DNA from: DASUZD01 sp036377055
Lineage (GTDB): Bacteria > Actinomycetota > Thermoleophilia > Gaiellales > Gaiellaceae
DNA: 9,780 bases
Assembly (NCBI GenBank): GCA_036377055.1
Contig: DASUZD010000137.1
Coordinates: forward strand, 1 to 9,780
Reading direction: 5' to 3'
Notes under the pieces: generated by a model
Told to the model about the DNA's origin: nothing
Databases searched by the model: none
The model's input: the letters and a program-made list of their open reading frames with translations, nothing else
Program-made: the position numbers and the translations under genes
Shown here: piece by piece, positions 5,437-9,780 of the stretch
Layout: each line of letters begins with the position of its first letter
Numbering within the stretch: the first letter of the stretch is position 1

Positions 5437-5891
5437 CGGTTCCGGAACGCGCCGCCCGGCCAAGCCAATCCGGAGTACCGCTCGATCGCCGGGCCCGTCG
5501 GCGGGGGCACGCGGGCGAACAGATCCGTCTCGACGATCGTCGCCGGGAAGATCCGCGCGAAGGGGTCGTCCTCGAAGAGGTCCGGGCTCGTGGCAACCGT
5601 GATCGCGCCGCCGCAGCGCGACTCGTCCAGCACGAGCGTCGTGAAGCACACGAGCTCGCCGCCGAGAAGCGGGAGCCACCACGCGAGGACGTCTCGGCGG
5701 GCCTGCTGGATCTCCGGCTCGTCGAACCGAATCGCGAGCCCGCTGCAAACGTTCGCGTACACCCCGCCGACGCGCTCACCGAAGAGGCAGCGCGGATCGA
5801 TCCGGAACCGGCGGCCGCCCAAACGACGATCTGTCGTCAGTCGCGAGCCGTCGAAGAAGATCAGCGACGAGCCGGAGCTCACGCGTAACAC
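5433..5891 (-). CDS. Hypothetical protein
   Basis: 152-aa protein that I do not recognise. The amino-acid composition is balanced with alternating hydrophobic and acidic stretches (LAWWLPLLGGELVCFTTLVLDES, DDPFARIFPATIVETDLFARV), unlike the Arg/Ser/Ala-rich readings of the other frames here, so it is probably real. There is no signal peptide or clear membrane helix. Three Cys residues occur (in DPRCLFG, ANVCSG, LVCFTT) plus one in SRCGG, without a recognisable metal motif. The start is uncertain: GTG at 5891, or GTG at 5882 three codons later; neither has a good Shine-Dalgarno sequence. It is convergent with the antiporter and divergent from the secreted-protein gene, only 27 bases from that gene's ATG, so its own promoter would have to overlap that gene. 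Confidence 0.6.
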   Translation of the reverse strand: MLRVSSGSSLIFFDGSRLTTDRRLGGRRFRIDPRCLFGERVGGVYANVCSGLAIRFDEPEIQQARRDVLAWWLPLLGGELVCFTTLVLDESRCGGAITVATSPDLFEDDPFARIFPATIVETDLFARVPPPTGPAIERYSGLAWPGGAFRNR

Positions 5892-5910
5892 AGACGGCCG
5901 CTGCCGAGAC
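5884..5910 (+). promoter_or_regulatory. Putative ECF-type promoter of the secreted-protein gene
   Basis: CGTAAC (5884-5889), 15 bases, CGAGAC (5905-5910), with the ATG at 5919. The arrangement matches the element upstream of the GH15 gene (TGTAAC, 15 bases, CGAGAC). It lies over the 5' end of the divergent hypothetical gene. Confidence 0.45.
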
Positions 5911-5918
5911 GGAGGGGC

Positions 5919-6338
5919 ATGCGCACACTCTCGCTTCTGGTCAGCCTCGCGGCCACGTTCGCGTTCGGCGGCGCCTCGAGCTCAGCCTCGGTCACGGTTC
6001 GCTCCTCCGACTACGGCCGCATCCTCTTCGACGGCCGGGACAAGGCGCTCTACGCCTTCACGCGCGACGGCCGCGGCCGCAGCCGCTGCTCCGGCGCCTG
6101 CGCAACCGCGTGGCCCCCGTTCATCGTGACGCGAAAGCCGCGCGCGGCGGCCGCCGTGAACGGATCGCTGATCGGCACCGTCCGGCGGAGCGACGGCAAG
6201 CTCCAGGTCACGTACGGGAAGCGGCCGCTGTACTTCTACGTGGGCGACCGCCAGCCCGGGCAAGTGCTCTGCCAGAACGTGAAGGAGTTCGGCGGCCTCT
6301 GGCTGGTCGTGCGCCCGAGCGGCGTCTTGGTCCGCTAG
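5919..6338 (+). CDS. Secreted protein with lipoprotein-repeat domain (PF03640/COG4315-like)
   Basis: 139-aa exported protein of unknown function. Residues 1-24 form a signal peptide (MRTLSLLVSLAATFAFGGAS) ending at a likely SASA-type cleavage region; there is no lipobox Cys, so it is probably released or wall-associated. Two family repeats follow. The first reads SSDYGRILFDGRDKALYAFTRD and then CSGACATAWPPF (Cys58 and Cys62 region). The second reads LQVTYGKRPLYFYVGDRQPGQ with QNVKEFGGLWLVV. This is the usual pair of the 'secreted repeat of unknown function' family, sometimes associated with periplasmic or surface redox proteins. The ATG at 5919 follows GGAGGGG at a very short distance, and a promoter-like element ends nine bases upstream, so the leader is very short. 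Length and domain are complete. Confidence 0.88.
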   Translation: MRTLSLLVSLAATFAFGGASSSASVTVRSSDYGRILFDGRDKALYAFTRDGRGRSRCSGACATAWPPFIVTRKPRAAAAVNGSLIGTVRRSDGKLQVTYGKRPLYFYVGDRQPGQVLCQNVKEFGGLWLVVRPSGVLVR

Positions 6339-6346
6339 CTCTAGCG
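6333..6346. terminator. Small inverted repeat CGCTAG-CT-CTAGCG at the secreted-protein gene end
   Basis: 6-bp arms spanning the TAG stop (6336-6338), followed by GAAAC and a second weak stem CCCGC/GCGGG (6358-6362, 6370-6374). It could reduce read-through, but the stems are short and no T-run follows. Confidence 0.3.
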
Positions 6347-6421
6347 AAACGCCGCGACCCGCTTCCAGTGCGGGGTTGAGCGTAGCGACCCTTCGCCGCT
6401 AGGGACTCGCGTTGCCACCGG

Positions 6422-6450
6422 TTGACAGAGGCACATCGTCCGTGTTAGAC
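6422..6450 (+). promoter_or_regulatory. Putative housekeeping promoter of the 55-aa gene
   Basis: Perfect TTGACA (6422-6427), 17 bases, then TTAGAC (6445-6450), which is a poor -10. It lies 31 bases before the start codon region and upstream of a strong Shine-Dalgarno sequence. The -35 is convincing and the -10 is not. Confidence 0.45.
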
Positions 6451-6481
6451 CGACCGTTCCCACCTCGAGGAGGTCTCTGCG

Positions 6482-6649
6482 GTGAGGGTCGACCCGTTCC
6501 ATACGAACAGCCCGGAGTATCCGCCAACTCACCGGAACGTCTACCACGACCAATCCGAGTGCGGCTATGGAAAGGAGATCAAGCCAGAGCATCGTGTTGC
6601 GGGGACGGGCGATCGTGCGCGGTGCGAGCGGTGCGAGGAGCTCGATTAG
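6482..6649 (+). CDS. Small Cys/His-rich protein, putative zinc-binding (55 aa)
   Basis: A 55-residue protein that starts MRVDPFHTNSPEYPP and ends in RCERCEELD. Its ligand-type residues are His7, His17, His22, Cys27, His37, Cys48 and Cys51; the final CxxC with the upstream Cys/His suggests a small zinc-ribbon-like fold. The gene is supported by an excellent Shine-Dalgarno GGAGGT (6469-6474) seven bases before the GTG, a TTGACA box upstream, and a composition very different from random GC-rich reading. I recall similar short FHTNSPEYPP...HRNVYHD proteins annotated as hypothetical in other bacteria, but have no function for them. The start could not be upstream, because the Shine-Dalgarno position fixes it. 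It is convergent with the sigma-factor operon. Confidence 0.8.
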   Translation: MRVDPFHTNSPEYPPTHRNVYHDQSECGYGKEIKPEHRVAGTGDRARCERCEELD

Positions 6650-6704
6650 GGGCTCGGAGAAGACGGTTACGTCGGCTGTTTGGCGGTTCCTCGCCGCGCT
6701 TCGC

Positions 6705-7250
6705 TCAACGGCCGAACCATCGGCTCCATCTGCTCCCGGCGTCCGCGCGGTCCTTGAGCCGCAGGTTCTCGATCAGCCACTGCGCCTGCCGTCGCCGCTC
6801 CGCGTCGTACCCCTCCGGCCCCTCCTGGAGCTCCGCGGCCCGCGCTGCCATGTAGCCGCAGACAGGCGCTGGAGGAGCGGTCGCGATGTCGTCGGCGAAC
6901 ACCTGCAACTCCGGCGCGCGCGCAGCCCGGCGGCGGGTCGCCTCGCCGCACGCGACGCCGAAGGCCCGCTGCGCGGCCGCGTGCCACTCGTCCACGCGCC
7001 GCACGAGCCGGCCGCGCCGCGCGACCACCTTCCGCTCCTGCTCGAGCACGTCTTCGAGCTCGACCTCCCACAGGTCGCCGAGCGCGAGCCACGGCGGAAG
7101 CTGCAGCGCGTGGCACGCGTGGATGCCGGACCGGCACGGATCGACCGACGCCGCCTCCAGCCACTCCCCCGGCTCCGGCCACACCAAGCGCGAAAACGGC
7201 GCGACGCGGCCCTCGCCGAGGAGCTTGTACGCGATCAACCGGCCTTCCAC
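6705..7250 (-). CDS. Conserved protein of unknown function, third gene of the sigma operon
   Basis: 181-aa soluble protein, unrecognised by function. The N-terminal half has a conserved look: IAYKLLGEGRVAPFSRLVWP (6-25), GEWLEA, then CRSGIHACHALQLPPWL (39-55) and DLWEVELED (59-67), a pattern I recall from uncharacterised actinobacterial proteins. The two Cys with His44 (C39, C46) could bind metal or form a redox pair. The C-terminal half is Arg/Ala-rich and helical. Start is ambiguous: GTG at 7250 overlaps the anti-sigma gene by 16 bases without a good Shine-Dalgarno sequence; TTG at 7238 (reading LIAYK) has GGAAGG upstream and overlaps the anti-sigma stop as TTGA. Related proteins, as I remember them, begin near IAYK. 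Its place behind the anti-sigma gene suggests co-expression with the sigma system. Confidence 0.72.
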   Translation of the reverse strand: MEGRLIAYKLLGEGRVAPFSRLVWPEPGEWLEAASVDPCRSGIHACHALQLPPWLALGDLWEVELEDVLEQERKVVARRGRLVRRVDEWHAAAQRAFGVACGEATRRRAARAPELQVFADDIATAPPAPVCGYMAARAAELQEGPEGYDAERRRQAQWLIENLRLKDRADAGSRWSRWFGR

Positions 7251-7483
7251 CCCCGGAACGCCTCGAGCAGCGTGTTCTGCAGCGCCGGCGAGAGGTCGTC
7301 CTCACGAAGCGTCCCGACGGTCGCGAGCGTCTGTCGCATCTGGTCGAGGTACGTGACGCACCAGTCGCAGAAGCCGAGGTGCTCCTCGAACCGCTCGCGC
7401 TCGGCCGCGGAGAGGCCGCCCTCGAGGTACTCGGTGACCAGCTCGACGAGCTCGATGCAGGTGAGATCGCGCGCCAGCTTCAT
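7235..7483 (-). CDS. Zinc-type anti-sigma factor (zf-HC2, ZAS family)
   Basis: 82-aa protein that probably binds and inhibits the ECF sigma factor encoded just upstream. It has the ZAS zinc motif His35-x3-Cys39-x2-Cys42 (HLGFCDWC) after a first helix with Cys9 and the TEYLEGGLSAAERERFEEHL segment, the usual layout of cytosolic HxxxCxxC anti-sigma factors. There is no transmembrane helix or extracellular domain, so the signal must be sensed in the cytoplasm or passed from another protein; in related ZAS proteins the Cys residues act as a redox switch. ATG at 7483 is three bases after the sigma stop; the coupling keeps the two proteins in ratio. Length is typical for the short class. Confidence 0.9.
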   Translation of the reverse strand: MKLARDLTCIELVELVTEYLEGGLSAAERERFEEHLGFCDWCVTYLDQMRQTLATVGTLREDDLSPALQNTLLEAFRGWKAG

Positions 7484-7486
7484 CCG

Positions 7487-8098
7487 TCAGTCCTCTCCGA
7501 GGTAGTCCTCGAGGGCACGCCGCACCTTCGACCTGGCCCGGTGAAGAAGTACCCGCTGATTGGACTCGCTGAGCGCCAGGACGTTACAGACCTCTTCGGC
7601 GCTGAAGCCCTCGACGTCTCGCATGGTGATCACCGTCGCCTGGGCCGGCGGCAGCTCCGAGATCGCCTTCTCGACGACGTGCCGGGCCTCGGCGCCGAGC
7701 AGCCGGTTTTCGGGCTGGTCGCTCCACGGCGTGGGCGGCGCGGCCCAGTGGCCCGCCCAGCGGCCCTCGGGTTGGAACCGGTCCGGCTCAACGGCGGGCT
7801 CGTCGTCGGCGCCTTCGAGCGCGGAGAACGGCACGCTTCGGGACTCCCGCTCGCCGCGCGTCTTCGCCGTGTTCGTGAGGATGCGGAAGATCCACGTCTT
7901 CAGCGAGGACCGGCCCTCGAAGCTGCCGATCCCGCGCAGGACGCCCAGCCACGCGTCCTGGACGACCTCCTCGGCGACCGCTCGCGTCCGCACGTACATC
8001 TGCGCGACGCGGAGCATCGACGCGCCGTACTGCGCGACGAGCATCGCGAACGTCGCCTCGTCGCCCGCGCGGAGTGCCTCGACGATCTCCGCGTCCAC
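7487..8098 (-). CDS. RNA polymerase ECF sigma factor
   Basis: 203-aa group 4 (ECF) sigma-70 factor that directs RNA polymerase to a specific promoter set. Region 2 covers about residues 9-80 (FAMLVAQYGASMLRVAQMYV, AEEVVQDAWLGVLRG, SSLKTWIFRILTNTAK). Region 4 covers about 145-200, with LPPAQATVITMRDVEGFSAE and the helix-turn-helix LALSESNQRVLLHRARSKVR. The linker (about 87-140) is longer than average and Pro/Trp-rich. Start GTG at 8098 lacks a clear Shine-Dalgarno sequence. It heads a three-gene operon with its anti-sigma factor and is divergent from the GH15 gene. It is the natural candidate to recognise the TGTAAC-type elements in this window, yet none faces its own gene, so autoregulation is not evident. 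Confidence 0.93.
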   Translation of the reverse strand: MDAEIVEALRAGDEATFAMLVAQYGASMLRVAQMYVRTRAVAEEVVQDAWLGVLRGIGSFEGRSSLKTWIFRILTNTAKTRGERESRSVPFSALEGADDEPAVEPDRFQPEGRWAGHWAAPPTPWSDQPENRLLGAEARHVVEKAISELPPAQATVITMRDVEGFSAEEVCNVLALSESNQRVLLHRARSKVRRALEDYLGED

Positions 8099-8180
8099 CG
8101 GCCAACGCTATCGGGACCGCTGTAACGAAATCGAGCCCGACCGAGACAGAGGCCGCAAAGCTCGAAGGGAGGCTCGAGAG
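8099..8180. promoter_or_regulatory. Divergent promoter region between sigma operon and GH15 gene
   Basis: 82 bases serve both genes. Toward the GH15 gene there is TGTAAC (8121-8126), 15 bases, CGAGAC (8142-8147), then a short leader with the Shine-Dalgarno AAGGGAGG (8165-8172). Toward the sigma gene no equivalent box is seen; only a weak GATAGC at 8115-8110 could serve as -10. Confidence 0.45.
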
Positions 8181-9780
8181 ATGAACGCAGCGACCGCAGC
8201 GCAGGCAACGACGGCGGTGGAGGCGGTGACGTCCAGGCCGATCGCCGACTACGGCCTCCTCGCCGACTGCTCGAGCGCGGCTTTGGCCGCGCGCGACGGC
8301 TCGATCGACTGGCTGTGCCTGCCGCGCTACGACAGCCCTGCGGTCTTCGCGCGCATCCTCGACCCCGACGCCGGCCACTGGTCGATCCGCCCCGTCGGCG
8401 AGTTCCGCAGCGAGCGGCGCTATCTGCGGGGCTCGCTCGTCCTCGAGACGACGTTCACGACGGACTCCGGCTCGGTCCGGCTGCGCGACGCCCTCGCCTT
8501 CGCGTCCGGCCAACGCGGACACGACCTCGGCCTGGACGCGCCGCACGAGCTGCTGCGCGCGGTCGAGGGAGTGGAGGGGAGCGTCGAGCTCGAGCTGGAG
8601 CTCGCGCCGCGGCCCGAATACGGCCTGCTCATGCCGATTTTCCGCAGGACCGACCACGGCGGCCGCACGTTCGGCGTCACGCGGATCGCCGTCAGCGCCG
8701 GAGTGCCGGTCGAGATCGAGCACGCGACGATGCGCGCGACCTTCACGGTCGCGGCCGGTGAGACCGTCGGGTTCGCGGTGCGGTGGGCGGCCGTCGAAGC
8801 GCCCGCCCCCGAGCCGACTCCGCCCTCAGACGTGGCGGCGCGGATCGAGGACACCGCCGAGGCCTGGCGCTCGTGGGAGTCGGAGCACGAGATCTACGAC
8901 GGGCCGCACCGCGAGCTCGTCCAGTTCAGCTCCCGCGTCCTGAAAGGCCTGACCTACCGGCCGACCGGCGCGATCGTGGCGGCGCCGACGACCTCGCTGC
9001 CGGAGACAGTCGGCGGCGAGCGCAACTGGGACTACCGCTACGCCTGGATCCGCGATGCGAGCCTCACGCTCGAGGCGCTCTACATCGGCACGTGCACGGA
9101 CGAGGCCGAGAACTTCGTCTCCTTCATGGCCAGCTCCGCCGGCGGCCGCGTCCGCGGCGACATGCCGCTTCAGATCATGTACGGCATCGGCGGCGAGCAC
9201 GACCTGACGGAGCGCGAGCTTCCGCACCTGCGCGGCTGGCGCGACTCGCGGCCGGTGCGGATCGGAAACGGCGCGTGGACGCAGGAGCAGCTCGACGTCT
9301 ACGGCGAGCTCCTGAACGCGCTCTACCTCTACCGCGAGCAGCTCGGCGACCTGCACATGGAGATCCAGAGCTTCGTCGCCGACCTCGCCGACGCCGCGGC
9401 GCGGCGCTGGCGCGAGCGCGACGCCGGCATGTGGGAGATGCGCGGCGAACCGCGCCACCACGTCTCGTCGAAGGTGTTCTGCTGGCTCGCGCTCGACCGT
9501 GCCGTGGCTCTGGCGCCGCAGCTGGGCGAGTACGCCAAGGCCGACGAGTGGGCAGCCGAGCGCGACCGGATCCGCGAGGCGATCCTCGAACGCGGCTGGA
9601 GCGAGGCGCGCGGCGCCTACGCGCAGTCGTTCGAGTCGGACGAGCTCGACGCGGCGGCGCTCCTGATGCCCCTCGTCGGCTTCCTTCCCGGCACGGACGA
9701 ACGGATGCGCTCGACGATCGACGCAATCGCCTCCGGCTTGACCGAGGACGGGCTCGTGCTCCGCTACCGGAACCAGGAGG
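8181..9780 (+). CDS. Glycoside hydrolase family 15 protein (glucoamylase/trehalase type), 3' end outside window
   Basis: The frame is open from the ATG at 8181 to the window edge, 533 codons. Residues about 20-60 (RPIADYGLLADCSSAALAARDGSIDWLCLPRYDS) are the N-terminal signature of bacterial GH15 enzymes, followed by a beta-rich domain to about 250 and the (alpha/alpha)6 catalytic domain. Its blocks are NWDYRYAWIRDAS (282-294), the MPLQIMYGIGGE stretch, and MWEMRGEPRHHVSSKV (from 417), with Glu419 the likely general acid. The second catalytic Glu lies beyond the edge; family length of about 600-670 residues suggests 70-130 are missing. Actinobacterial members include trehalases and glucan hydrolases, and the substrate cannot be decided. 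No signal peptide: cytoplasmic. A clear Shine-Dalgarno AAGGGAGG lies eight bases before ATG. Confidence 0.93.
   Translation, partial: MNAATAAQATTAVEAVTSRPIADYGLLADCSSAALAARDGSIDWLCLPRYDSPAVFARILDPDAGHWSIRPVGEFRSERRYLRGSLVLETTFTTDSGSVRLRDALAFASGQRGHDLGLDAPHELLRAVEGVEGSVELELELAPRPEYGLLMPIFRRTDHGGRTFGVTRIAVSAGVPVEIEHATMRATFTVAAGETVGFAVRWAAVEAPAPEPTPPSDVAARIEDTAEAWRSWESEHEIYDGPHRELVQFSSRVLKGLTYRPTGAIVAAPTTSLPETVGGERNWDYRYAWIRDASLTLEALYIGTCTDEAENFVSFMASSAGGRVRGDMPLQIMYGIGGEHDLTERELPHLRGWRDSRPVRIGNGAWTQEQLDVYGELLNALYLYREQLGDLHMEIQSFVADLADAAARRWRERDAGMWEMRGEPRHHVSSKVFCWLALDRAVALAPQLGEYAKADEWAAERDRIREAILERGWSEARGAYAQSFESDELDAAALLMPLVGFLPGTDERMRSTIDAIASGLTEDGLVLRYRNQE

Noticed and set aside
6341..6592. 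83-aa minus-strand frame with a hydrophobic start
   Set aside because: It overlaps the 55-aa plus-strand gene, which has a far better ribosome-binding site and protein character; the hydrophobic start is the complement of that gene's His/Tyr-rich codons.
7583..7588. GTTACA (TGTAAC on the minus strand) inside the sigma-factor gene as another ECF site
   Set aside because: It is the Cys-Asn codon pair of region 4, lies within coding sequence, and has no gene start at the right distance.
7379..8723. Open frames of 248 aa (plus) and 311 aa (minus) across the sigma and GH15 genes
   Set aside because: They run through the divergent promoter region or opposite clear sigma-factor and GH15 coding sequence, and are Arg/Ala/Gly/Leu-rich shadows.

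Overview
The window is GC-rich bacterial DNA. GTG starts are frequent, three promoters sit about where leaderless transcripts would begin, and it carries an ECF sigma/anti-sigma pair and a GH15 enzyme of the kind common in actinobacteria. A high-GC actinobacterium (possibly a deep-branching class such as Thermoleophilia) is the best guess; the phylum is inferred and no rRNA or other marker is present. The coding density is high: the longest stretch without a gene is about 140 bp (6339-6481). I saw no tRNA, rRNA or CRISPR array.

Layout. (1) 1-420: the 3' part of an IS481-type transposase, whose probable right end abuts a TCTAGA sequence shared with the stop codon of the next gene. (2) 416-1229, minus strand: a DUF433/RHH antitoxin and a DUF5615 PIN-like toxin, with a GATTACA-C-TGTAATC palindrome at the promoter. 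(3) 1216-4082, minus strand: a three-gene operon of cyclase-family metal hydrolase, GMC oxidoreductase and small membrane protein, joined by a 12-bp gap and an ATGA start/stop overlap. (4) 4083-4157: a compact divergent promoter region with a 9-bp-arm palindrome, feeding that operon on one side and a CPA2-type cation:proton antiporter (4158-5408) on the other. (5) 5338-5436: two copies of a short palindrome at the convergent ends of the antiporter gene and an unknown gene (5433-5891, minus). (6) 5919-6338: a secreted protein of the lipoprotein-repeat family, then a 55-aa Cys/His-rich small protein (6482-6649). (7) 6705-8098, minus strand: an ECF sigma factor, its zinc-type anti-sigma factor and a conserved protein of unknown function in one tight operon. 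(8) 8181 to the window end: a GH15 glucoamylase/trehalase, transcribed divergently from the sigma operon and cut by the window edge.

How it may work together. Four intergenic regions carry a (T/C)GTAAC box followed 15-16 bp later by CGAC or CGAGAC, ahead of the cyclase operon, the antiporter, the secreted protein and the GH15 gene. This resembles ECF-type -35/-10 elements, and in three cases the start codon falls where transcription would begin. The ECF sigma factor in the same window is the obvious candidate to read them, which would make the region a small co-regulated envelope or stress locus. This is an inference from motif geometry. The IS fragment and toxin-antitoxin pair at the left edge look like a separate accessory patch.
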